DNA from: Candidatus Thorarchaeota archaeon
GTDB taxonomy: Archaea; Asgardarchaeota; Thorarchaeia; Thorarchaeales; Thorarchaeaceae
Direction of reading: 5' to 3'
Length of the DNA: 64,000 nt
Assembly (NCBI GenBank): GCA_029858305.1
Contig: JAOUFI010000003.1
Coordinates: 38,662-102,661, forward strand
The translations under genes and the position numbers were made by a program. Of the stretch, positions 53,217-62,274 are shown piece after piece; the stretch's first letter is position 1, and each line of letters starts with the position of its first letter. The notes under the pieces are model-generated. The model was not told where the DNA came from. It saw only the letters and a list, made by a program, of their open reading frames with translations, and searched no databases.

Positions 53217-54365
53217 TTATTTGCGAATATCATCACGAAGTCTAGCAGCTGAGAATTCATCCACTCTATCTTTTACTTCTTCTCGTGCAGCCTGATGCTT
53301 CTCAAGAAATTCCACCATCATAGGCGCCAAGATCTGTTTGCATTCTCCGCAAAGTAAGTCACCAGATCTGCACCTTTGTTCGATATCAGCAAGTGCTCTA
53401 TCATCAGGCATGAAGATGAAGTTGTACCACTTGAATATACTACAGATATCTGGATTGGCTCCTAGTTTCCTTTGTTCCTCGACAGTTGTCCGACCTCCGG
53501 TAAAGGCAGCCATTACTTTCTTCTTTGCCATCTTTGGTGTGTCGGTAGTAAAGATAACTGACATTTCATCAGAGGCGGACATCTTTCCACCCTCTTTGAG
53601 ACCAGGGACGAACATACACTGTATGCTTGCAGGTTTATAGTACCCCAACTTCTCAGCTACATCCCGTGTGACTCTCCAGAATGGATCCTGATCGATTGCG
53701 CAAGGGATGATGCATGGAGTGTTCTTACCATAGATCCAAGAGTGTAGAAATGCAGGAACTGCTTGGATTGCAGGATGCCAGATTGACCCAATATTCGTGC
53801 TATTATCAAATCCAAATGTGGCTTTTACAGTAGAGAATGTCACCTTTCTAGCCACTTCGACTGCAAGCTCGTAGAGCATGTCAACATGCTCAATATCTTG
53901 AATGATGTAGGTATCTTCTGGTTTGAAGCCGAGTGCCAAGAGATCAAGTGTGTTTTCATAGGTGTAACGCTTTACATCATCAAGACTAAGATGAGGATTG
54001 AAGAAGTACTTCTCGTCATTCGTCATTTGAAAATATAGCCGCGTCTTCATACGGCCTTGAAACCATTTTGTAAAGATCCATGGAACGAGATGACCAATAT
54101 GGGTATGCCCACTTGGACCTCTCCCAGTGTAGATGACGAAAGGATTGCCTTTTTCATATTCTTTCAGGATCCAATCTAAATCCCTGTGTGAGAAGAATAG
54201 GTCTCTATCAAGCATGAAATGTCGATCTCCAGCGAGTTTGAAGAGTTTCTCCTTCAATTTGCCATCTATTCGCTGAGTTCCGAACTCTTCAATGAGCCTA
54301 TCATAATCCATTTTTCCACGGACTTCATAGGGTGTGACAACCATTTCGTCTCTATCATCACTCAA
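53217..54365 (-). CDS. trpS: Tryptophanyl-tRNA synthetase, archaeal/eukaryotic type
   Basis: The 382 residues are of the archaeal/eukaryotic class. YTGRGPSGHTHIGHLVPW contains the HIGH-type motif and GGKMSASDEMSVI the KMSKS equivalent (KMSAS). FQMTNDEKYFF and IPCAIDQDPFWRVTRD are conserved tryptophan and tRNA-side blocks. It charges tRNA-Trp in the cytosol. The start TTG 54365 has AGGAG 9 bases upstream. It is divergent from nhaA, sharing a 156-base regulatory gap. Confidence 0.97.
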   Translation of the reverse strand: MSDDRDEMVVTPYEVRGKMDYDRLIEEFGTQRIDGKLKEKLFKLAGDRHFMLDRDLFFSHRDLDWILKEYEKGNPFVIYTGRGPSGHTHIGHLVPWIFTKWFQGRMKTRLYFQMTNDEKYFFNPHLSLDDVKRYTYENTLDLLALGFKPEDTYIIQDIEHVDMLYELAVEVARKVTFSTVKATFGFDNSTNIGSIWHPAIQAVPAFLHSWIYGKNTPCIIPCAIDQDPFWRVTRDVAEKLGYYKPASIQCMFVPGLKEGGKMSASDEMSVIFTTDTPKMAKKKVMAAFTGGRTTVEEQRKLGANPDICSIFKWYNFIFMPDDRALADIEQRCRSGDLLCGECKQILAPMMVEFLEKHQAAREEVKDRVDEFSAARLRDDIRK

Positions 54366-54453
54366 TGTAGGAATCTCCTAGGATGAAAACCAGCACAAGG
54401 CTAGTATTTTCCAACATCTACATATCACAATTAAGCGTGCTGGTGGCATTTAT

Positions 54454-54491
54454 TGACGTAATTTATTATAGTCGAAGTTATATTTACGTCA
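54454..54491. promoter_or_regulatory. Inverted repeat flanking the probable nhaA TATA box
   Basis: TGACGTAA (54454-54461) and TTACGTCA (54484-54491) are perfect 8-base inverted repeats, with their centres 30 bases apart. The AT-rich stretch between, including TTTATTATA and AGTTATAT, could be the TATA region of nhaA, which starts at 54522. Binding of a dimeric regulator to both arms would cover the promoter. Confidence 0.45.
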
Positions 54492-54521
54492 CATATAATC
54501 TGTTCATAGGGTTAATGATGC

Positions 54522-55964
54522 ATGCCTCCAAAACGAAGATACTTCAAGAAAGGTAAACCAAACCAGATACTTCGAGTGATCAAACCATTTCGGGAGTTCA
54601 TGCAGTATGAGGCGGCTGGTGGACTTGTTCTAATCTCATGCGTGATTATTGCTCTAATAGTATCAAATCTTCCTTTTGGTTCACTTTACTTCTTACTTTG
54701 GGAAACAGATATTGGTATATCAGTTGGCCCATTCAGCATTCTTCAACCTTTGATTTTCTGGGTAAATGACGTTCTAATGGTTATCTTCTTCTTTCTTATC
54801 GGTCTGGAAATCAAGCGTGAAGTACTAATCGGTGAACTAAGCTCACCTGAGAATGCAATTGCACCCATAATAGGGGCTATTGGAGGAATGATAGTACCTG
54901 CACTGATTTACCTGGTGATTAATCCCCCAGGTACGGGTGGAGCAAATTCGTGGGCAATTCCTATTGCCACCGATATTGCGATTACTTTAGGCATACTATC
55001 TCTCTTTGGAAAAAGAATCCCCACCTCTTTGAAAATCTTTGTAACAACTCTGGCAATCGTCGATGATATCGGAGGCGTAGTGGTTATAGCACTTGCTTAC
55101 TCACATGGAATTGACCTCGTTCATCTTGGAATTGCGGCAGGAGTATTTGTGCTTCTTATAATTATGAACAGATTAGAAATCAGACAGACTCTCCCCTACG
55201 CCATTTTTGGAGTTCTTCTTTGGATAGAGTTTCTTCTTTCAGGAGTTCATCCCACAATAGCTGGAATTCTTATCGCCATTACAATCCCTGCAACAACAAA
55301 GATCAACATTCAAGAATTCAACGAGATTAGCAGCGAGCTTGTTAGGAGACTTCGCGCCACATGTGATCCAGACATGGAGGATATAGACATTGGTTTGTTC
55401 CTCAATGCTACCAAAACTCTGGAAATGGCATGCCGCGATGTTGAAACTCCCCTCCGGCAGGCTGAGCATGCCCTTACCAAATGGCTTGCCTTTGTTATAA
55501 TACCTATATTTGCACTGGCAAATGCAGGGGTTGCGTTTGCAACCGTAGAAGGCAGTCTACTTATCAGCTCTGTACCCATCGGAATTATTTTGGGGCTAAT
55601 AATTGGCAAGCCTCTTGGAGTCATACTATCTATCTGGATAGGAATACGTCTAGGTGTCATTAAGATGCCAGAAGGTGTGAATTGGGAGATCATGATGTCA
55701 ACAGCATTCCTTACTGGAATCGGTTTTACAATATCGACATTCATTGCATCATTAGCAATATCAGAATTCAGTCTCCTTTCAGCAGCTAAAGGTGCAATTC
55801 TAATAGCATCTCTTGTTTCAGGTCTTCTTGGTTTCTTTGCTTTGCGATACACCCTTCGAAAACGTGAGATTGCTCTAATTCCATACATTCCCAGCGAGAT
55901 TCCTAAAACTCCAAACATAATCTCATCAGAAAACAATCCAGCTCCAGAGTCAATTAAAGCATGA
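54522..55964 (+). CDS. nhaA: Na+/H+ antiporter NhaA
   Basis: The 480 residues contain about twelve helices. FFFLIGLEIKREVLIGEL is the family signature, and IPIATDIAITLGIL and AIVDDIGGVVVIAL provide the ion-binding aspartates, with D181-D182 matching the DD pair of E. coli NhaA. The loop RRLRATCDPDMEDIDIGLFL is longer than in E. coli, and the C-tail is polar and Pro-rich. It exchanges sodium for protons across the cytoplasmic membrane. The start is ATG 54522, immediately preceded by overlapping ATGATGC. It opens a plus-strand run of cation genes and has a palindromic promoter region. Confidence 0.95.
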   Translation: MPPKRRYFKKGKPNQILRVIKPFREFMQYEAAGGLVLISCVIIALIVSNLPFGSLYFLLWETDIGISVGPFSILQPLIFWVNDVLMVIFFFLIGLEIKREVLIGELSSPENAIAPIIGAIGGMIVPALIYLVINPPGTGGANSWAIPIATDIAITLGILSLFGKRIPTSLKIFVTTLAIVDDIGGVVVIALAYSHGIDLVHLGIAAGVFVLLIIMNRLEIRQTLPYAIFGVLLWIEFLLSGVHPTIAGILIAITIPATTKINIQEFNEISSELVRRLRATCDPDMEDIDIGLFLNATKTLEMACRDVETPLRQAEHALTKWLAFVIIPIFALANAGVAFATVEGSLLISSVPIGIILGLIIGKPLGVILSIWIGIRLGVIKMPEGVNWEIMMSTAFLTGIGFTISTFIASLAISEFSLLSAAKGAILIASLVSGLLGFFALRYTLRKREIALIPYIPSEIPKTPNIISSENNPAPESIKA

Positions 55965-56063
55965 ATATGTTGTAAACAAGAAAATTGGCAAAATAGTTAG
56001 GTCTAAAAAGGCTCCAATTGAGTGAGGTAGGATATTTGTGTTCCAACAAAGGAGTTCGGATTA

Positions 56064-56315
56064 ATGCGTATTGAAGAATATGAGTTCGAAGAGGAGAAAA
56101 CACTATCCAACTTAGCTGATCTACTCGTCGAAATCGCAGAACAAATACGAGCTGGAGAAAAACTTGCACTTCCGATGCCAACTCTCAAGGAAGGAATCAT
56201 AGAAATTCCTCTAGGCGAGCCAATCGAAACAGGAATAGAGGTGACAATTCGTCGCCATTTCATCCATGTGGATTTTGCATTGGCATGGAAGAGAAGAGAG
56301 AATGAGGAGGCTTAA
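56064..56315 (+). CDS. Amphi-Trp domain protein
   Basis: The 83 residues fit the small amphi-Trp domain: a helix LSNLADLLVEIAEQIRAGEK, a turn, the strand GIIEIPLGEPIETGIEVTIR and a last strand ending in FALAWKRRE with the conserved Trp. It is cytosolic and probably forms homodimers; its biochemical role is unknown. AAAGGAG lies just upstream. The gene starts 99 bases after nhaA and ends 3 bases before the PhoU-like gene, so it likely belongs to the antiporter operon, perhaps as a regulatory subunit. Confidence 0.7.
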   Translation: MRIEEYEFEEEKTLSNLADLLVEIAEQIRAGEKLALPMPTLKEGIIEIPLGEPIETGIEVTIRRHFIHVDFALAWKRRENEEA

Positions 56316-56318
56316 TTC

Positions 56319-56942
56319 ATGTCAGATGAAATTCTCGATCGGCAAACCATTCTCAAACAAATAGAAGCAATACTCATTGTTCAAGAGAAAATCAGCGATT
56401 ATATTCACAAGAGACTCTGCTTGACATGTGATGAGCTTACAGATGATATTTTGAATGAACAACGAAAAGATGCATTCAAACAAGTACGAGGACTGGTAGA
56501 TAAGTATGCGTTTTCAAAACAGCTACCCAGGAACGACTTGGGTATCAGGGCTCAATCAATTGTTTTCTTTCTGCTAGACATTCAACACACATTTCACAGA
56601 GTGCTTGTAATGATAGATATGATTCATGAGGAAACCTTTGACGAGATCTATAGAGACTCTATAACGACGATATCATCAAAGGTTCATGAGATGATGATTG
56701 ACTTAAAGACCATGGTCAGCCAGCGAGCAGATAATTTAGAAGAGTCACATGACACACTCGATATCCTTGTAAAACTAGAACGACAGATTGACGAAGATAA
56801 TATTGTAATCTGTCGACAGATTTCTATAGCTACGGGGGGTGACTCTGATTTTATTTGTTATATGATGAGAAAGATTGTTGCAGAGCTAGAGCACATCTCA
56901 GATTATGCAAAAGAATGTGCAGAGATTGTCGCGGAGATTTGA
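56319..56942 (+). CDS. PhoU-like helical protein
   Basis: The 207 residues are almost entirely helical. MMRKIVAELEHISDYAKECA near the end matches the PhoU consensus (ErigDha-type) and earlier helices show the same spacing, so two three-helix PhoU-like bundles are plausible. PhoU-domain proteins usually bind metal clusters and sit on transporters, modulating phosphate or cation uptake. Here it lies 6 bases before a CPA1 antiporter gene and 3 after an amphi-Trp gene, so a regulatory partnership with the antiporter is inferred. Two cysteines in LCLTCDEL near residues 33-36 are unusual. Confidence 0.55.
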   Translation: MSDEILDRQTILKQIEAILIVQEKISDYIHKRLCLTCDELTDDILNEQRKDAFKQVRGLVDKYAFSKQLPRNDLGIRAQSIVFFLLDIQHTFHRVLVMIDMIHEETFDEIYRDSITTISSKVHEMMIDLKTMVSQRADNLEESHDTLDILVKLERQIDEDNIVICRQISIATGGDSDFICYMMRKIVAELEHISDYAKECAEIVAEI

Positions 56943-56948
56943 GTTTCT

Positions 56949-58688
56949 GTGTTGCAGCAGGGAGAGCCGTCAACTACAATCTTAGTTTTGATAGCTGGTA
57001 TTCTTATCATCGGAGTTGCTATCGCAAAGATAGCTGAGAGGTATAAGGTTCCACATCCCATACCCTTGGTGATCACTGGATTAGCGATGGGGAGAGTTTT
57101 AGTCCTATTAGAACCAGATAGTGCGCTAGTTCAGATTGCAGGTTTTGACTTCATTGCGCAATTGACTCTTGCCACAGTACTCTTCTATGCTGGTCTTACA
57201 TTGAATTTGAGAGAGTTACGCCTATCTATCGTTAATGTAATGCTTTTAGCTACGGTGGGTGTGCTCGCTACTTCATTGATTGGTGGATTCACACTACTTA
57301 TTTCAACTGCAGCTATTGCGATACCGCTAGGCATAGCAGCTTTTCTCATTGGAGCTATTCTATCTCCGACAGATCCTGCAGCTTTGTTCGCTGTTCTTGA
57401 ATCAGGCGGAGTGAGAGTCAAACGCAAGTTATTCTCGATTCTTGAAGGTGAAGCAGTATTCAATGATGCAACATCAGTAATTCTAGTAATAACAGTCTTC
57501 GAGCCAATCGTGATAGCTAGTTTAGCTAATATCGTCGGAGGTACGAATTGGGGATTAATTGCAGGTGAATTTATTGCAAGTATGGGATTGGGAGTCGTAC
57601 TTGGATTCATTGTTGCGCGGATGGTGGGATGGGCAATCCCGAAAGCAGGCGACGATACAAATATCTCAATCCTTACAGCTACTACTCCTTTCCTAGCCTA
57701 CGGATTAGGAGAGCTCTTCACAATATTCTACATTCACCCTGGTGCTCTTGCAGCAGTCTTTGCAGGAATCTTCATGGCCAATTCGCGAAGGATCGGACTT
57801 CAACCCTTGCCACAACGTTCAATGCGAGGAGTGATGAAAAATGTTTCATTCTTCTTTGAAATTGTTGTCTTCATACTACTCGGATATTCATTAAGTGTTC
57901 CACTAATAGAGGGCGACCATTCAACAGAAACTATAACGTTTATACTAGCTAATCCAGGGATTCTCATACTCGGTTTATTTATGGCGGTCCTAGTGATTTT
58001 TGTTGCCAGACCTATCTCAGTCTTTCTCGTTACCGCAGGAGATAGAACGATGAATTTCAAAGAGAGATTCTTCTTGAGCTGGGCTGGTGTGAAGGGTGTG
58101 GCAAGCGCAGCTCTTGCAGCTATCGCTGTGACCGTAATCATTCAATATGCACACGGATTGACAGGGCAGTCGTATGTAGGATATTTAGATGCTATAAGAA
58201 ATGTCGTTCCTTCCATCTATGCTGTTGTCTTCATTGTCCTGATGGTAAGCCTAATTGTACAGGGCTTGTCGACATCATTTCTAGCCACTTTTTTGGGACT
58301 GACTGAAGAAGTAGACATAGCGAAGGAAATTACTGTCCATCGAAATGCCACGAGACAAGCACTCCTTCAGTTAGTTGATGAATATACAGAAGGGAAGATA
58401 GATGCAGAATTGTATAGCCGGATGAAAGCAGAATTAGAAGAAGAGATATTCGATCTTGAAGCTGAACTTAGAAGAATAGTTTCAGAGAGAAGAACAAGAA
58501 TAAAGGAATTGCGCGTTCGTGAAATGATATTCAGAAAGAAATTGGAGTTTTATAGAAAGGAGTACGAATCTGGAAAGATTTCAGATGCTGTTTTCGAAGA
58601 TTTGAGAAGTGAATTGGAAACTGATATTGAAGAAATCATAAATCGGATCAAAGGGCATGAAAAACGAATGACATCTGCACCAGACTAG
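56949..58688 (+). CDS. CPA1-family Na+/H+ antiporter with cytosolic coiled-coil tail
   Basis: The 579 residues have about twelve helices followed by a cytosolic C-terminal tail of about 130 residues. LSPTDPAALFAVLESGGV and GEAVFNDATSVILV provide the family motifs, with N172-D173 as the ion site (an ND pair, as in electroneutral CPA1 exchangers). The tail is strongly helical and coiled-coil-like (LELEEEIFDLEAELRR-type heptads) and may sense pH or bind the PhoU-like or amphi-Trp protein encoded upstream. GTG start at 56949, 7 bases after the PhoU-like stop, implying cotranscription. Confidence 0.93.
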   Translation: MLQQGEPSTTILVLIAGILIIGVAIAKIAERYKVPHPIPLVITGLAMGRVLVLLEPDSALVQIAGFDFIAQLTLATVLFYAGLTLNLRELRLSIVNVMLLATVGVLATSLIGGFTLLISTAAIAIPLGIAAFLIGAILSPTDPAALFAVLESGGVRVKRKLFSILEGEAVFNDATSVILVITVFEPIVIASLANIVGGTNWGLIAGEFIASMGLGVVLGFIVARMVGWAIPKAGDDTNISILTATTPFLAYGLGELFTIFYIHPGALAAVFAGIFMANSRRIGLQPLPQRSMRGVMKNVSFFFEIVVFILLGYSLSVPLIEGDHSTETITFILANPGILILGLFMAVLVIFVARPISVFLVTAGDRTMNFKERFFLSWAGVKGVASAALAAIAVTVIIQYAHGLTGQSYVGYLDAIRNVVPSIYAVVFIVLMVSLIVQGLSTSFLATFLGLTEEVDIAKEITVHRNATRQALLQLVDEYTEGKIDAELYSRMKAELEEEIFDLEAELRRIVSERRTRIKELRVREMIFRKKLEFYRKEYESGKISDAVFEDLRSELETDIEEIINRIKGHEKRMTSAPD

Positions 58689-58727
58689 CACAGTTTTGAA
58701 ATCTGTTTTTAGGTAAAGGAGGGTATA

Positions 58728-58754
58728 ATGTCGCGGCAATACTCTTTTTACTAG
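58728..58754 (+). CDS. Possible 8-residue leader ORF before the P-type ATPase
   Basis: AAAGGAGGG (58715-58723) precedes ATG 58728 by 4-5 bases, and the frame MSRQYSFY ends at TAG 58752-58754. The P-type ATPase starts 38 bases later with its own AGGAG. Such a short frame can only be judged by conservation, but the ribosome site is the strongest in the gap. Confidence 0.25.
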   Translation: MSRQYSFY

Positions 58755-58792
58755 CAAAGCGTAACTCAGAGATTAAATAGGAGAGATATGGC

Positions 58793-61582
58793 GTGTCTGA
58801 AGAATTCATCGATTATACTGAGTGCCTCCAAAGTCTTGGAACAAATGTAGAAGGACTCTCCAGCTATGATGTTCAGCAACGCCTTCAGGAGTATGGTCCT
58901 AACAGACTCTCGGTAGAAAAAGGCGACAATGCACTGATTATGTTCCTCAAGCAGTTCAAATCTCCTCTAGTATATGTTCTGATCCTTGCTGCAGTCGTTT
59001 CATTGATAGGCGGACATGCCGAAGATACACTAGTAATAACAGTAATTCTCATGATTAATTCAATAATTGGATTCACACAAGAATGGAGAGCAGAGAAGAC
59101 AATTGAATCTGTGAAGAAACTGATCGAAGAGAAATCAATTGTCATTAGAGAAGGAGAGGAAGTTGAGATACCCTCCTCTGATATTGTTCCCGGTGATCTT
59201 TTACTACTAAGGGCAGGAGAGAAAATACCTGCTGATTCTCGCGTAGTTTTTGAGAGAAATTTCCAGGTTGATGAGAGCCTCCTTACTGGTGAAAGTGTTC
59301 CGGTAAAGAAAGATGTTGTATGTCTCATCGAGAAGCCCCATTATTATGAGGAATCAAACAAGGTATTTGCGGGTTCATTTGTGACTCAAGGGAGAGCTAG
59401 GGTACTCGTTGAAAAAACAGGAAATAATACAGTTCTTGGTGAGATTAATAAAGAACTACAGGATGTGAAAAAAGAGCCAACTAGTGTCGAGGTGCGATTA
59501 AAGCGTCTAAGTTTATTCTTTATTGGCTTTGCTTTTACTTTTCTAATAGCTACAATACTCCTTGGATTGTATAGAGGTATAGAAACATACGAGCTCATCC
59601 TATTCTCACTATCTTCTTTGGTTTCTGCAATTCCCGAAGGGCTTGTTGCCGTCATCACGATTGTTCTCTCTGTGGGAGTTTACAGGCTTTCACGCAAGAA
59701 TGTAATTGTTAGAAACCTGAGCGCAGTAGAGACACTTGGTCTTGTCAATGTGATTTGTTCAGATAAAACCGGAACACTGACAATGAATCAAATGATGGTG
59801 AGAAGAATATTTACCCCGCATCATTTCTATGAGGTGAGTGGTGTAGGATTCGATGTAGAGAGTGGAAGTGTCTATCTTGAAGGATGTGGACCCGACGAAT
59901 GTCTACGGTCGAAAGAACCTCAGGAGAATATTATCCAAGAGTCAAATCTAAGAGAAAAGATTGGTCGTCATAACTTAGCGAGCTTTCCAGACCTGGAAAC
60001 ACTTCTTACCTATATGGCAATGTGCAATGATTCAGAATTGTACATGGAATGCCTAGACGAGAGTGATCCCATCCAGAAATGTACTGGAAAGAATCGCTTT
60101 TGGAGAATACGCGGGTCTCCAACAGAGGCATCCCTTATTGTGACCTTGGAGAAGGTGGGTCTTCACAAGTATGTATTGAATGAATCATGGCCAAGAATTT
60201 CTGAGATTCCATTTAGTAGTGATAGAAAGTATATGGCTACACTACACCAACCTAGCGAATTGATTCAGAGAGCTAACCCAACCTTATTGGCGCGCGACTC
60301 AAATATCCTCATTGTGAAAGGAGCACCAGAGAGAATAGAAACTCTTCTCAGAGTCTCTTCAGGTTCAGAAGAGATTGTTAGTGAGTTTGCATCACAAGGA
60401 CTTAGAGTACTAGCCTGTGCCATTAAGCATCTACCGAAAGATCATCTGCAAATCACTGAAGAGGATCTCAATAATCTCGAATTTATCGGACTATGTGGGA
60501 TAAATGATCCTCCACGTGAAGGTGTTTCGGATTACATTAAGAAATGTGATAGAGCTGGCATTGATGTCATAATGATTACTGGTGACAATGAACTTACCGC
60601 AAAAACAATCGGAAGCGAAGTGGGCATCTATCAACCTGAGGAAGGAGATACAAGTCTTACAGGCGATGAAATTGATAGCATGGATAATGATGAACTCAAA
60701 AGAGTCCTTGGGGAGCATGCGAGCATCCTAGCGCGTACTAGTCCCATCCATAAGCTCAGAGTTGTAAAAGCACTCCAAGAATCAGGAAAAGTAGTTAGCA
60801 TGACTGGGGATGGTGTGAATGACAGTCCAGCATTGCGGCAAGCAAATGTCGGCATCGCAATGGGTATCACTGGTACAGATATTGCAAAGGAAGCTGCGGA
60901 TATCGTTCTTCAGGATGAACGGTTTGAATCTGTTGTTGATGGTATTGACGAAGGGAGACATATCCTGAATACCTTTAGAAGAGTTGTCCTCTTCTTAACC
61001 TCAACAAACTTTGCAGAGAGCTTTGTGATAATAGCTACCTTACTACTCTTTGTTGACCCGATTCTCCTTCTACCACTTCAAATTCTGTGGGTGAACCTAG
61101 TTACAGATGGCATGATGGATATCGCAGTATCTTTGGAACCAAAGGAAAAAGGATTGCTCGAACAACCTCCTGCCTCTCTGAAGCAGAAAGTACTATCAAA
61201 ACAGACACTCAGCAGAGCTCTATTCTATGGGTCGATGATGGCAATCATCGTAATGACAATTTATTTCATCTATTTTGGTCAAGGAAGCAAACTTCGCACA
61301 ATGCTCTTTGTTACATTAATCATCACCCAATGGTTCTCCGCACAGAATTGTAGGTCTCCGACAAAATCCGCTTTCACAATGGGGATTTTGAAGAATAGGA
61401 TTCTGATTATCGTATACATGATTGACATTATACTTGTATCTCTTCTATTCCTTCTTCCACCGTTGACTGCATTATTTGAGCTAAGTCTGATTGCACCGGG
61501 AGATTGGTTGCTTGTTATCTCTCTCTCGTCCTTAGTGTTTATTGTGGAAGAGATTAGGAAGAAACTTGCAACAAAACTCTAA
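58793..61582 (+). CDS. Type II P-type cation-transporting ATPase
   Basis: The 929 residues match PII ATPases (SERCA / Na,K-ATPase / MgtA-like). The actuator has LTGES at 164-168, the phosphorylation motif DKTGTLT has D324, and the hinge GDGVNDSPAL has D673 and D677. Helix 4 has AIPEGLVAVITIVLSVG and helix 6 VNLVTDGMMDIAVSLEP; the cation-site segments are type II, but the usual LP after EGL is VA here and the TDG-proximal residues differ, so the ion (Ca2+, Na+ or K+) is uncertain. An insert of about 90 residues follows the phosphorylation site. GTG start at 58793 with AGGAG 9 bases upstream. It closes the cation-transport cluster. Confidence 0.93.
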   Translation: MSEEFIDYTECLQSLGTNVEGLSSYDVQQRLQEYGPNRLSVEKGDNALIMFLKQFKSPLVYVLILAAVVSLIGGHAEDTLVITVILMINSIIGFTQEWRAEKTIESVKKLIEEKSIVIREGEEVEIPSSDIVPGDLLLLRAGEKIPADSRVVFERNFQVDESLLTGESVPVKKDVVCLIEKPHYYEESNKVFAGSFVTQGRARVLVEKTGNNTVLGEINKELQDVKKEPTSVEVRLKRLSLFFIGFAFTFLIATILLGLYRGIETYELILFSLSSLVSAIPEGLVAVITIVLSVGVYRLSRKNVIVRNLSAVETLGLVNVICSDKTGTLTMNQMMVRRIFTPHHFYEVSGVGFDVESGSVYLEGCGPDECLRSKEPQENIIQESNLREKIGRHNLASFPDLETLLTYMAMCNDSELYMECLDESDPIQKCTGKNRFWRIRGSPTEASLIVTLEKVGLHKYVLNESWPRISEIPFSSDRKYMATLHQPSELIQRANPTLLARDSNILIVKGAPERIETLLRVSSGSEEIVSEFASQGLRVLACAIKHLPKDHLQITEEDLNNLEFIGLCGINDPPREGVSDYIKKCDRAGIDVIMITGDNELTAKTIGSEVGIYQPEEGDTSLTGDEIDSMDNDELKRVLGEHASILARTSPIHKLRVVKALQESGKVVSMTGDGVNDSPALRQANVGIAMGITGTDIAKEAADIVLQDERFESVVDGIDEGRHILNTFRRVVLFLTSTNFAESFVIIATLLLFVDPILLLPLQILWVNLVTDGMMDIAVSLEPKEKGLLEQPPASLKQKVLSKQTLSRALFYGSMMAIIVMTIYFIYFGQGSKLRTMLFVTLIITQWFSAQNCRSPTKSAFTMGILKNRILIIVYMIDIILVSLLFLLPPLTALFELSLIAPGDWLLVISLSSLVFIVEEIRKKLATKL

Positions 61583-61638
61583 GACTCGATGCATTCAATC
61601 AAACGCAAGGACCTTGAATTCCTCTTTGTTCAATAGAC

Positions 61639-62220
61639 TTACTCATTGGGAGCACAATCTTCTGCAGGTTGAAGACACTGTTGATGAACATCAGTTCGTC
61701 CTACAATCAGTCGTACAAGTCCATTAGCAATCAAGGATATGACTAAGAGAATCATCACAGCTGGAAGATTAACGTTCGAAAAGATGAATACAAACGCTGC
61801 AAGATTTATTGTCAATATACCAGCAAGTACCTGAAGCATTTGAACCCAGAGAGGTACACCACCAATCAGAAAACCTAGCACTAATCTCGAAACTCCAACG
61901 AGTAGCATGGCTATGGCAGGGTATATGATTAGTAAGTCTGGTGATAGGGAGAAGAAAATGAACTCAAAGAGTGAGATAGCAATGGCAATAATGCCTGTAG
62001 CCAACATGAAAACACGAGCATAGATATTTCCTCGTACAAGAAAAACACCCCAAACAATCCACGCTATCCCCATTGCTAGTATACCTAATGAAAGCACCTC
62101 AAGTGCGTAGGCAAAACTAAAGGCAAGTTCAAGCACAGCAACAAGAGCAACTACGATTACAATCAGACCAATAGCATCGTCGAGTAATCTAACCCATAAT
62201 GGATTGCTCTCATCGCTCAT
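61639..62220 (-). CDS. HdeD / DUF308-like membrane protein
   Basis: The 193 residues have six hydrophobic helices arranged as three similar pairs (VLSLGILAMGIAWIVWGVFL, IYPAIAMLLVGVSRLVLGFL, VMILLVISLIANGLVRLIVG), the repeated pattern of the HdeD / DUF308 family. Function is unknown; acid-stress or membrane-integrity roles are known for E. coli HdeD. The C-tail holds two cysteines (QQCLQPAEDCAPNE). The gene is convergent with the P-type ATPase and 54 bases downstream of the next gene. Confidence 0.7.
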   Translation of the reverse strand: MSDESNPLWVRLLDDAIGLIVIVVALVAVLELAFSFAYALEVLSLGILAMGIAWIVWGVFLVRGNIYARVFMLATGIIAIAISLFEFIFFSLSPDLLIIYPAIAMLLVGVSRLVLGFLIGGVPLWVQMLQVLAGILTINLAAFVFIFSNVNLPAVMILLVISLIANGLVRLIVGRTDVHQQCLQPAEDCAPNE

Positions 62221-62274
62221 ACGAACACCGATTTAGATGAGATAGTTATTCTTTTTGGTCTGTCGATGATAAAA

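Noticed and set aside
55310..55936. 208-codon minus-strand frame inside nhaA
   Set aside because: Antisense to a well-supported antiporter; composition (many Arg, Ser, Ile) is that expected from reverse-reading membrane helices.
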